Assembly (NCBI GenBank): GCA_934130235.1
Contig: CAKOXU010000001.1
Coordinates: 1-64,000, forward strand
DNA: 64,000 nt
Reading direction: 5' to 3'
Source of the DNA: an uncultured Bacilli bacterium
Lineage (GTDB): Bacteria; Bacillota_I; Bacilli_A; RF39; UBA660
The notes under the pieces are model-generated. The model saw nothing but the letters and a program-made list of their open reading frames with translations, did no database searches and was not told the origin of the DNA. The translations under genes and the position numbers were made by a program. How positions within the stretch are numbered: the stretch's first letter is position 1; the number at the start of each line of letters is the position of its first letter. Shown here piece by piece: positions 52,743-60,494 of the stretch.

Positions 52743-53568
52743 ACAAATTATTAGAAATATCAACAAAAACATCCAGTGGTATAGCCTCAGCCCTTACTTG
52801 AAGCGTAAATCCATATTTAGATAATACTTTTTCTATAATATTCAAATCATAATTTTTTAGATTATTTTTAATAGTTTTTCTCTTTTGTACAAATGAATCT
52901 CTAACAAGTTTAAAAAACAACTTTTTGTCTTTTAAATAAAGTTTATTCTTTTTAGCAGTTAACTCAATAACTATACTATCAACATTTGGAACAGGAATAA
53001 AAACATTTCTAGATACGTCTAATAATTTTTTTATATCAAAATAGTAATTTAAATATACAGATAAAGAATTATAATCTTTTGTATTAGGTTGCGCTCTAAA
53101 TCTGTCACCAACTTCCTTTTGAACCATTATAACTATTTTATCAACACATATTTCATCCTCTATTATTTTTGTAATTATAGGTGTTGTAATATAATATGGT
53201 AAATTAGCTACCACATATAATTTTTTATACTTATATTTTTTTAATTTATCTTTAGGATTTGATTTTAAAAAGTCCTCAAATACAACTTCTACATTATTTA
53301 AACCGTCTAAGTTATTTAATAAAATATCTTTTACAGTTTTATCTATTTCATAACACAAAACATTTTTAGAAACTTGCGCTAATTTATATGTTAAAGATCC
53401 AGCTCCAGGGCCTATCTCTAATACTAATGTATCTTCATCTATATTTGATTTATTAATAATACTATTTATAATATTTTCATCTATTATAAAATTCTGACCA
53501 TATTTTTTCTTTAAGTCAAAGTTATAGACATTAAATTTATCATTAAAATCCTTATAAGAATATTTCAT
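52741..53568 (-). CDS. ksgA: 16S rRNA (adenine1518-N6/adenine1519-N6)-dimethyltransferase
   Basis: 275 residues. QNFIID, VLEIGPGAGSLTYKL (SAM motif I), VVANLPYYITTPII (NLPY catalytic motif) and VPNVDSIVI identify KsgA/RsmA, which dimethylates two adjacent adenines in helix 45 late in 30S assembly. In Bacillus ksgA follows rnmV; here rnmV is absent and a 3D-domain gene with its own terminator lies downstream on the map. Confidence 0.96.
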   Translation of the reverse strand: MKYSYKDFNDKFNVYNFDLKKKYGQNFIIDENIINSIINKSNIDEDTLVLEIGPGAGSLTYKLAQVSKNVLCYEIDKTVKDILLNNLDGLNNVEVVFEDFLKSNPKDKLKKYKYKKLYVVANLPYYITTPIITKIIEDEICVDKIVIMVQKEVGDRFRAQPNTKDYNSLSVYLNYYFDIKKLLDVSRNVFIPVPNVDSIVIELTAKKNKLYLKDKKLFFKLVRDSFVQKRKTIKNNLKNYDLNIIEKVLSKYGFTLQVRAEAIPLDVFVDISNNL

Positions 53569-53611
53569 ATAACCAACCTCATCATTATTATACTAAATAG
53601 TAATGTTTTTT

Positions 53612-53636
53612 TCAACAAAAAAAGGCTTACCAGCCC
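53612..53636 (-). terminator. Terminator of the 3D-domain gene
   Basis: On the minus strand GGCT-GGTA-AGCC is followed by seven T residues; the stop codon lies at its foot. Confidence 0.65.
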
Positions 53637-54316
53637 CATCTTTGTACACTAAATTTTGCATTAGAACTACTTGTTTTTCCAGACTTAACGTCATTTTGTG
53701 AAGAAAAAGCTAAATCAATCCATACATTTCCCTGTTTCCATGCATTTCGCATAGAATAGCCAGTATCTAATACAACACCATAAAATGAATCTATAATTCC
53801 ATTATCAATTTTAATAATAGTACCACAAGGAAATAAAGTATTATCGGCTGCCAAAATGCGTACATCGCCATAAGTAGAATCATTGTATGTAATTCCATCA
53901 TTTATTAAACTATGTTTAGTTCCCTCTCGAGTTTTACAAGACACATTGCCAACTTTACTACACCCTGGGCAATCAGGTCCATATCCAGTAAGCTTACCAG
54001 TATACTGTCCACTTTTTCCAGTTCCAACTTTTTCAACTTGAGGAACCATGTCAGATAAATGAACATAATCGATTCCATCATATGTATAATTTAATCCATT
54101 TATGCCTTCGCTTATTATCTCTTTATCAGAGTCGCTAGGTTTTGATGAATCATACACATATGTTGTTGTATAAGGTATTATTTCATTAACTACTGTAGCA
54201 GTCATATTAACATTAGGATTATATATAGTAATTCCATTATTTGTAATGGTAAGTGTTAGAATTAATAAAATTGAAATAATACATAATGATAAACAAATTT
54301 TTAATTTTAATTTCAT
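53627..54316 (-). CDS. 3D-domain (YabE/MltA-like barrel) wall protein
   Basis: 229 residues. An N-terminal membrane/signal segment (~5-26), a spacer, then the 3D domain (~115-229) with the three Asp-containing motifs seen as ILAADNTLFPCGTIIKI and VVLDTGYSM. Cys pairs (CPGC, VSCK) may form disulfides. YabE of Bacillus, encoded between tatD and ksgA in the same way, is a wall-binding lytic protein related to resuscitation factors; here the G5 and DUF348 repeats are gone. ATG 54316 behind AGAGGTGAT is used. Confidence 0.85.
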   Translation of the reverse strand: MKLKLKICLSLCIISILLILTLTITNNGITIYNPNVNMTATVVNEIIPYTTTYVYDSSKPSDSDKEIISEGINGLNYTYDGIDYVHLSDMVPQVEKVGTGKSGQYTGKLTGYGPDCPGCSKVGNVSCKTREGTKHSLINDGITYNDSTYGDVRILAADNTLFPCGTIIKIDNGIIDSFYGVVLDTGYSMRNAWKQGNVWIDLAFSSQNDVKSGKTSSSNAKFSVQRWGW

Positions 54317-54347
54317 TTTATCACCTCTACAGTACATATAAATTGTA

Positions 54348-55097
54348 TCATACTTCAATTTTTAAGTCAAATAACTCAATTGCATTTGCAGCTGTTAGGT
54401 TTTTAACTTCCTCATAACTCATATTTTTTAATTGAGCTACTTTTAAAGCAACATAATAAGTGTTAGATGGAACATTCTTTTTACCTCTTAAAGGTTCTGG
54501 AGATAAATAAGGACTATCAGTCTCAAGTAAAATATCTTTTATGTCAATGTTTTTAACAACATCCTGCAATACTCTACCATTTTTAAAAGTAACAACTCCA
54601 CCAACTCCTATTTTATATCCTAATTTAATAAATTCATGTGCCATTTCTTTACTAGAAGAAAATGCATGTATTGTTCCCTTTAATTTATATTTTTTTAATA
54701 TATCAAATGTATCTTGAATTGAATCTCTTGAATGAACAACAACAGGTTTTTTATATTTAACTGCTAAGTCAAGTTGCTTAATAAACAACTCTTTTTGCTT
54801 AATTTTATCAATATCATAATGATAATCTAAACCAATTTCACCTATCCCAACTATTTTGGGATTATTAATATTATTTTCAATAATTTCAAATGATTTATCC
54901 GATATACTATCTAAACTTTCTGGATGTATACCTAAAGTTCCATATACATTTTTATATTTAGAAATCAATTCTAAAACCTCTAAATTACTTTCGTCATCAC
55001 ATCCACTAGTTATCATATAACCGTCCATTTCATTCACTACATCATCTATATTATTATAATCATTTTTACTTAAATGACAATGAGTATCTATAATCAT
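54348..55097 (-). CDS. tatD: TatD-family metal-dependent hydrolase
   Basis: 249 residues. TIM-barrel with metal ligands in IDTHCHLS, the Glu of GIGEIGLDYHY, VVVHSRD, TIHAFSSS and LLETDSPYLSPEP. TatD proteins act as 3'-5' DNA exonucleases. Order metG, (small gene), tatD, 3D protein, ksgA copies Bacillus metS-tatD-yabE-rnmV-ksgA without rnmV. Confidence 0.95.
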   Translation of the reverse strand: MIIDTHCHLSKNDYNNIDDVVNEMDGYMITSGCDDESNLEVLELISKYKNVYGTLGIHPESLDSISDKSFEIIENNINNPKIVGIGEIGLDYHYDIDKIKQKELFIKQLDLAVKYKKPVVVHSRDSIQDTFDILKKYKLKGTIHAFSSSKEMAHEFIKLGYKIGVGGVVTFKNGRVLQDVVKNIDIKDILLETDSPYLSPEPLRGKKNVPSNTYYVALKVAQLKNMSYEEVKNLTAANAIELFDLKIEV

Positions 55098-55138
55098 AAT
55101 ATCACCAAAAAAATTATACCATAATTGATATAATTTTT

Positions 55139-55309
55139 CTATTTTTTCTTTCCTTTTATTACATACAGTATTAGAAATAGATATAATACTATAAGATAAA
55201 TCAAATCCCAGATGTTACGACCTTCAACAAAACTACCTACTAATAAATAAGTTATAAATATCATCATTGTCATCCATAAGAACTTATTATATTGTATTTT
55301 ATCTAACAT
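55139..55309 (-). CDS. Hypothetical small membrane protein between metG and tatD
   Basis: 56 residues, two membrane segments (~9-25 and 31-50) and a KGKKK tail. ATG 55309 behind AAGGAG is preferred to an upstream start at 55345. Unrecognised. Confidence 0.55.
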   Translation of the reverse strand: MLDKIQYNKFLWMTMMIFITYLLVGSFVEGRNIWDLIYLIVLYLFLILYVIKGKKK

Positions 55310-55416
55310 AGTTTCTCCTTTATCGCGACAATACAAATATAACACATTTCAAAATTATTATAAAGGTTTTTTGTACAAAATCAATCGACAAAATTCTATT
55401 TTTTACACATTTTTAC

Positions 55417-55442
55417 AAAAAAAAAGAACTATTTTAGTTCTT
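55417..55442 (-). terminator. Terminator of dut-metG
   Basis: AAGAACTA (55424-55431) pairs with TAGTTCTT (55435-55442), followed by T residues on the minus strand; it includes the metG stop. Confidence 0.8.
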
Positions 55443-56976
55443 CTAGCATTTTTTCTTTATCGATTCTTGCAAAAATAGGTTTAGGTTCATTTACAAAATC
55501 TCCTGTGTGTAAATGTCCAAAGGTGCTAATTGATTCAAGAGTTGAAACATCAGTATTAAGTTGTCTCAAAATTTCATCAGAAGTAGATGTCAAAAATGGT
55601 CTTAATAAAACTGATCCTATTCTTATAGATTCAAGTAAATTATATATAACCGTTTCAAGTCTTGATTTATCAGTTTCTTTAGCAAGAAGCCATGGTGTCG
55701 TCTCATCTATATACTTATTACATCTTTTAAATATTTCAAACACTTCATCAATAGCTTCACTTACTTTAAGTTGATCCATTTTATTTTTTACTTTTTCATA
55801 TGCTTGCATTGTAATACTTATTAAATCATTATCTATCTCATTTAATTCATTTTGTTTAGGTACAACACCATCAAAATACTTTTTATCCATAGAAATAGTT
55901 CTGTTAACTAAATTTCCAAGTATATTAGCTAAATCAGAATTAAAACGTTCAATCAATAATTCATAAGTTAAATTTCCATCATTAGCAAATGGTATTTCAT
56001 GTAATACACAATATCTAATCGCATCTACACCAAATTTTTCAACCAAATCATCAGCATATATAGCATTTCCTCTACTTTTACCTATCTTATCATTATTAGT
56101 AAGAAGCCATGGATGACCAAAAATTTTATGAGGCAGTTCTAAGCCTAAACTCCATAAAAAACATGGCCAATAAATACTATGAAATCTAACTATATCCTTT
56201 CCTATTAGATGCAAATCAGCAGGCCATAATCTTTTAAATTCTTCACTAGGATTTTCTACATCATAACCTATATTAGTAATATAGTTTGTTAAAGCATCTA
56301 ACCATACATATACAACGTGCTTGGAATCAAAATCGACAGGAATTCCCCAATCAAATGAAGTCCTAGATACACACAAATCTTGAAGACCAGGTTTTATAAA
56401 ATTATTTAACATCTCATTTCTTCTAGATTCTGGTTGTAAAAAGTCTGGATTTTCTTCCATAAACTTTTCTAGTTTTGATTGATATTTAGATAATCTAAAA
56501 AAATATGCTTCTTCACATTTTTCTACTACTTCTCTTCCACAGTCTGGACATTTTCCATCTACAAGTTGTGAATCCGTCCAAAAAGACTCACAAGGAGTAC
56601 AATATAAGCCCTTATATTCTCCTTTATATATATCACCTTTATCGTACATTTTTTTAAATATTTTTTGAACTTGCTTCTCATGAACTTCATCGGTAGTACG
56701 AACAAATTTATCATAACTTGTATTCATTATATCCCATATTTTTTTAATTTCACTTGATACTTCATCAACAAATTCTTTTGGTGTCTTACCCTGTTCTTTA
56801 GCTTTTAATTCTATTTTTTCACCATGCTCATCTGTTCCTGTTTGAAAATATACATCAAATCCTTCAAGTCGTTTAAAACGCGCGATTGCATCAGCCAAAA
56901 CTATCTCATAAGTATTTCCAATATGTGGTTTTCCTGACGTATATGCAATTGCAGTAGAAATGTAATATTTATTCAT
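55429..56976 (-). CDS. metG: Methionyl-tRNA synthetase
   Basis: 515 residues. Class I signatures: HIGN (18-21) for HIGH and KIGKSRGN for KMSKS. Zn-binding CTPCESFW and CPDCGR lie in the CP domain. The C-terminal EMAP/tRNA-binding domain of Bacillus MetS (664 residues) is missing, as in several reduced Bacillota. It charges initiator and elongator tRNA-Met. AGGTGATAAA precedes the ATG, 5 bases after dut, and both are controlled by the T-box leader. Confidence 0.96.
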   Translation of the reverse strand: MNKYYISTAIAYTSGKPHIGNTYEIVLADAIARFKRLEGFDVYFQTGTDEHGEKIELKAKEQGKTPKEFVDEVSSEIKKIWDIMNTSYDKFVRTTDEVHEKQVQKIFKKMYDKGDIYKGEYKGLYCTPCESFWTDSQLVDGKCPDCGREVVEKCEEAYFFRLSKYQSKLEKFMEENPDFLQPESRRNEMLNNFIKPGLQDLCVSRTSFDWGIPVDFDSKHVVYVWLDALTNYITNIGYDVENPSEEFKRLWPADLHLIGKDIVRFHSIYWPCFLWSLGLELPHKIFGHPWLLTNNDKIGKSRGNAIYADDLVEKFGVDAIRYCVLHEIPFANDGNLTYELLIERFNSDLANILGNLVNRTISMDKKYFDGVVPKQNELNEIDNDLISITMQAYEKVKNKMDQLKVSEAIDEVFEIFKRCNKYIDETTPWLLAKETDKSRLETVIYNLLESIRIGSVLLRPFLTSTSDEILRQLNTDVSTLESISTFGHLHTGDFVNEPKPIFARIDKEKMLEELK

Positions 56977-56980
56977 TTTA

Positions 56981-57454
56981 TCACCTGTTTGTGGATCCTA
57001 TTCCACCCTTTCTAATATTATTAATTGTTTCTTCATCATCTACAGTTAAATATTTAATAAATACCCCTTGCGCTATTTTATCTCCTATATTAACTTCATA
57101 ATCATTTTCTCCATCATTTCTAAGTTTTATAAAAAAATGACCTTCATTATCTATATTATTATAATAATCAGAGTCTATTACACCTACTGAATTTGATAAA
57201 CTAACATCATATTTATATCCTTGTGAACTACGTGAGTATATAAACAATACCTCGTCACTATTCATACATACCTTTAATCCTGTTCTAAATGCCTTACTTT
57301 CATTAGGCTTAATAACTCCATTTTCAATACTTCTAATATCATATCCAGCACTGTTAACAGTACTACGTGTTGGCAAAACAATACTGTTATATAACTCAAT
57401 ATCATCACTAAATTTTTTAAATTCATCAAAACTTATTTTTTCAAACTTTCTCAT
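56981..57454 (-). CDS. dut: Deoxyuridine 5'-triphosphate nucleotidohydrolase (trimeric dUTPase)
   Basis: 157 residues. The five dUTPase motifs are visible in order: SAGYDI, SRSSQGYKYDV, SNSVGVIDSDYY, GDKIAQGVF, and RKGGIGSTNR (family RGxGGFGSTG). It converts dUTP to dUMP and keeps uracil out of DNA. ATG 57454 behind GGAGGAAAT is chosen over ATG 57475, which lies at the T-box terminator. It forms an operon with metG, an unusual partner. Confidence 0.94.
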   Translation of the reverse strand: MRKFEKISFDEFKKFSDDIELYNSIVLPTRSTVNSAGYDIRSIENGVIKPNESKAFRTGLKVCMNSDEVLFIYSRSSQGYKYDVSLSNSVGVIDSDYYNNIDNEGHFFIKLRNDGENDYEVNIGDKIAQGVFIKYLTVDDEETINNIRKGGIGSTNR

Positions 57455-57464
57455 ATTTCCTCCA

Positions 57465-57658
57465 TAAAAAAACATCCTAGTATAAGGACGTTATAAACGT
57501 GGTACCACCTTAATTTATGTATTTCTACACCTCAATAGCTTAACGCGCTAAAACGTCTAATAGAAGCTCCAGACCCATTCGAAATAACTAGTATTGTTTG
57601 CTTTCACCTCACCAAACTCTCTATAAATACATCATTATTCTTCTTTCCTTCATTGCTT
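57465..57658 (-). promoter_or_regulatory. T-box leader (tRNA-sensing riboswitch) of dut-metG
   Basis: On the minus strand the leader contains AGAGAG and GGTGAGGTGAAAGC (stem I elements), GGAGC, the CGCGTTAAG region and the T-box core AAGGTGGTACCACG (57511-57498), followed by a terminator stem AACGTCCT/AGGATGTT with T7 (57492-57465). The core can instead pair AAGG with CCTT as an antiterminator. An AUG at 57578-57576 within GAATGGG is a possible Met specifier, but the specifier loop is not aligned with certainty. It probably senses uncharged tRNA-Met. Confidence 0.88.
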
Positions 57659-57664
57659 TTAATT

Positions 57665-57693
57665 ATTTTAGCACACTTTTATTTATTGTTCAA
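57665..57693 (-). promoter_or_regulatory. Promoter of the T-box-dut-metG operon
   Basis: On the minus strand TTGAAC (57693-57688, inside the last codons of spoVT), 17 bases, TAAAAT (57670-57665) with an upstream TG. Confidence 0.65.
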
Positions 57694-58210
57694 GATATTT
57701 CGTAATAAAAGATGAAACAATAGAAGCCATTTGAACCTCTGTTTCAGTCATCTTTTCAGTTTCACTCAATATAATAATCATACCTACAGCTTCTCCTCCA
57801 CTTAATATTACACAACTAACATAGCTACATGTTATAGATTCATCATCTATTAAATTAAATAATTTAAAATGATTTTGAAACATTTTTTCTCTACGCATAA
57901 TAGATTCTTCTAACTCCTTACTAATATGCTTTTTTAAATACCTACTTTTAAGTGAATTTGAGCACGCAATAATATTATCAGTATCAGTAATAAAAATAGA
58001 ATGCTTCATAAAAATTGATATAGAATCTACAAGTTCACTTGCCAAATCATTAATTTTATTAATCATAGAATATTTTTTTAATACAATATCTCCATTTTTT
58101 ATAGTTATTTCTAAATTATCACCAGTTTTAATTCTGAGTTTTCTTCTTATATCCTTAGGAATAACAATACGTCCTAAATCATCTATTTTTTTTATTATAC
58201 CATTTTCCAT
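57683..58210 (-). CDS. spoVT: Stage V sporulation protein T (AbrB-type regulator)
   Basis: 175 residues (Bacillus 178). N-terminal AbrB swapped-hairpin domain (IKKIDDLGRIVIPKDIRRKL, with LEITIKNGDIVLKKY) and a C-terminal GAF-like domain ending in TETEVQMASIVSSFITKYLEQ. SpoVT modulates sigma-G genes in the forespore. ATG 58210 behind AGGAGG is used; an upstream ATG at 58261 has no site. In Bacillus it directly follows mfd; here clpB is inserted on the other strand. Confidence 0.95.
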   Translation of the reverse strand: MENGIIKKIDDLGRIVIPKDIRRKLRIKTGDNLEITIKNGDIVLKKYSMINKINDLASELVDSISIFMKHSIFITDTDNIIACSNSLKSRYLKKHISKELEESIMRREKMFQNHFKLFNLIDDESITCSYVSCVILSGGEAVGMIIILSETEKMTETEVQMASIVSSFITKYLEQ

Positions 58211-58302
58211 ATAGTTAATCCTCCTAAAATTATATTGGAAATATTTATATTTTTTATTCAAAAAGAGTAATTTTTTATTTTATTCACATAATATATATTG
58301 GT

Positions 58303-58329
58303 TTAGCACTCTTACTTGACAAGTGCCAA
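58303..58329 (+). promoter_or_regulatory. CIRCE operator (HrcA site) of clpB
   Basis: TTAGCACTC-N9-AAGTGCCAA: left arm perfect, right arm with two mismatches to GAGTGCTAA. It overlaps the -35 box of the clpB promoter, as the hsp20 copy does. Confidence 0.88.
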
Positions 58330-58343
58330 AAAAGTAGTATAAT
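58316..58343 (+). promoter_or_regulatory. Promoter of clpB
   Basis: TTGACA (58316-58321), 16 bases, TATAAT (58338-58343). The predicted start at about 58350 is at the GGAGGTG ribosome binding site; leader about 13 nt. Confidence 0.8.
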
Positions 58344-58362
58344 TATTTATGGAGGTGTTATT

Positions 58363-60480
58363 ATGAATAATAATTACGAAGAAAACTTAGAAAACGTGTT
58401 AGAAAAATATGGTAGAGATATAACTTCAGATGCCAAAGATGGAAAATTAGATCCAGTTATTGGTAGAGACGAAGAAATACGTAATATTACTAGGATTCTA
58501 TCAAGAAAAACTAAAAATAATCCCGTTTTAATTGGTGAACCTGGTGTGGGTAAAACAGCTATTGTAGAAGGTTTAGCACAAAGAATAATTAAAGGAGATG
58601 TTCCTACTAGCCTAAAAGAAAAAACAATATGGGAACTAGATATGGGAGCATTGATTGCTGGTGCAAAATATAGAGGTGAATTTGAAGAGAGACTTAAAGC
58701 AGTCCTAAAAGAAATTAAAGATTCTGATGGAAAGATAATTCTTTTTATAGATGAAATACACTTAATAGTAGGAGCTGGAGCTTTAGAAGGAGCAATGGAT
58801 GCTGGCAACCTACTTAAGCCAATGCTTGCTAGAGGCGAAATTTTATGTATTGGAGCCACTACTCTAAATGAGTATAGAAAATATATAGAAAAAGATGGTG
58901 CTCTTGAACGTAGATTTCAAAAAGTATTAGTAAATGCTCCATCAGTTATAGACACAATAACTATATTAAGAGGTCTTAAACCAAAATTTGAAGTATATCA
59001 TGGAGTTTCTATTAAAGATAAAGCACTTATAGCAGCTGCAACATTATCCGACAGATATATAACTGATAGATTTTTACCTGATAAAGCCATTGACTTAGTT
59101 GATGAGGCATGCGCTACTATAAAAGTACAAATGGAATCAGTTCCTACAGAACTTGATACACTAACAAGAGAAATTATGCAACTTCAAATAGAAAAAGAAG
59201 CATTAAAAAAAGAAAAAGATGAACTATCTAAAAACAGAATTAATGAAATAAATAAGGATTTAGAAAAGTTAAAAGAAAGAGAAAACAAGCTTAGAAAAGA
59301 TTGGGAAGAAGAAAAAAACATCAACACTAAAATCAGCAAAAAAAAGGAAGAAATTGAAAAAGTCAATTTTGATTTATCAAAAGCTGAAGATAATTATGAT
59401 TATGAAAAAGCTGCTATATTAAGGCACGGAACTTTGCCAAAACTACAAAAAGAATTAGATGATTTAAACGAAAAAAATAAAAATGATATATTAAGTGATA
59501 CAGTAGATGATGAATCTATAGCATTAATTATTTCAAAATGGACTAATATTCCTGTAAGTAAACTAGTTGGTGGTGAAAAAGAAAAACTTATACACTTAAA
59601 AGAAAATATGAAAAAAAGAGTAAAAGGTCAAGATCAAGCACTTGAACTAGTTTCTGAAGCTATTAAAAGAGCACGTGCTGGAATCAAAGATCCAAATAGA
59701 CCAATTGGATCATTTATATTTTTAGGACCTACAGGTGTTGGTAAAACAGAAGTAGCTCGTACATTAGCAAACGAATTATTTGATGACGAAAAACATATAG
59801 TAAGAATTGATATGAGTGAATATATGGAAGCACATTCTGTATCTAGATTAGTTGGAGCTCCTCCAGGCTATGTTGGATACGATGAAGGTGGACAATTAAC
59901 TGAAGCTGTAAGAAGAAATCCATATAGCATTGTCTTATTTGATGAAATTGAAAAAGCGCATAAAGATGTTTTTAATATTTTATTACAAATATTAGATGAT
60001 GGTAGAATAACTGATTCTCAAGGAAGAACAGTTGATTTTAAAAACACTATAATTATTATGACATCTAATCTTGGCAGTGAATATGTTTTGGAAAATAATG
60101 ATCAATCTAATAAACTAGTTATGGATGAATTAAGACATACTTTTAAGCCTGAATTTATTAATAGAATAGATGAAATAATTATTTTTAATCCTTTAAATAA
60201 AAATACACTTTATGAAATATTAGATAATATAATAAAAAATATAGAAAAAAGGCTTAGCAACATTAATATAAAAATTATATTAACTGATAAAGCTAAAAAG
60301 TATATTATAGATAATTCATTTGACGAAAAATATGGGGCAAGACCTATGAAAAGATTTGTAAGTAAAAATATTGAGTCTATACTTGCCAACGATATAATCA
60401 ATGACAACATTCAATTTGGTGACCATATTACTATTGATATTAATAATGATAATTTTTATATAAAAAAAGCAATTAATTAA
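58363..60480 (+). CDS. clpB: ClpB disaggregase lacking the N-terminal domain
   Basis: 705 residues against about 860 for full ClpB. It begins almost directly with AAA-1 ([13 protein letters not shown]; Walker A GEPGVGKT at 58-65), followed by the long ClpB-type coiled-coil middle domain (~265-390, from [12 protein letters not shown] to [12 protein letters not shown]) and AAA-2 ([30 protein letters not shown]). The long middle domain separates it from ClpC. Mycoplasma ClpB has the same shortened form. It rescues aggregated proteins with DnaK. CIRCE control is visible. Confidence 0.92.
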   Translation: MNNNYEENLENVLEKYGRDITSDAKDGKLDPVIGRDEEIRNITRILSRKTKNNPVLIGEPGVGKTAIVEGLAQRIIKGDVPTSLKEKTIWELDMGALIAGAKYRGEFEERLKAVLKEIKDSDGKIILFIDEIHLIVGAGALEGAMDAGNLLKPMLARGEILCIGATTLNEYRKYIEKDGALERRFQKVLVNAPSVIDTITILRGLKPKFEVYHGVSIKDKALIAAATLSDRYITDRFLPDKAIDLVDEACATIKVQMESVPTELDTLTREIMQLQIEKEALKKEKDELSKNRINEINKDLEKLKERENKLRKDWEEEKNINTKISKKKEEIEKVNFDLSKAEDNYDYEKAAILRHGTLPKLQKELDDLNEKNKNDILSDTVDDESIALIISKWTNIPVSKLVGGEKEKLIHLKENMKKRVKGQDQALELVSEAIKRARAGIKDPNRPIGSFIFLGPTGVGKTEVARTLANELFDDEKHIVRIDMSEYMEAHSVSRLVGAPPGYVGYDEGGQLTEAVRRNPYSIVLFDEIEKAHKDVFNILLQILDDGRITDSQGRTVDFKNTIIIMTSNLGSEYVLENNDQSNKLVMDELRHTFKPEFINRIDEIIIFNPLNKNTLYEILDNIIKNIEKRLSNINIKIILTDKAKKYIIDNSFDEKYGARPMKRFVSKNIESILANDIINDNIQFGDHITIDINNDNFYIKKAIN

Positions 60481-60494
60481 TAATTGCTTTTTTT
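60462..60494. terminator. Two-way terminator between clpB and mfd
   Basis: AAAAAAAGCAATTA (60462-60475) pairs with TAATTGCTTTTTTT (60481-60494) around ATTAA. The genes overlap by 8 bases here and both stop codons are in the hairpin. Confidence 0.88.

Noticed and set aside
58374..58859. Minus-strand frame opposite clpB
   Set aside because: Antisense of the AAA-1 domain; no supporting signal.
58363..60480. ClpC identity for the AAA+ protein
   Set aside because: The middle domain is the long ClpB type and there is no ClpC N-domain or UVR-like insert; CIRCE control also fits ClpB.
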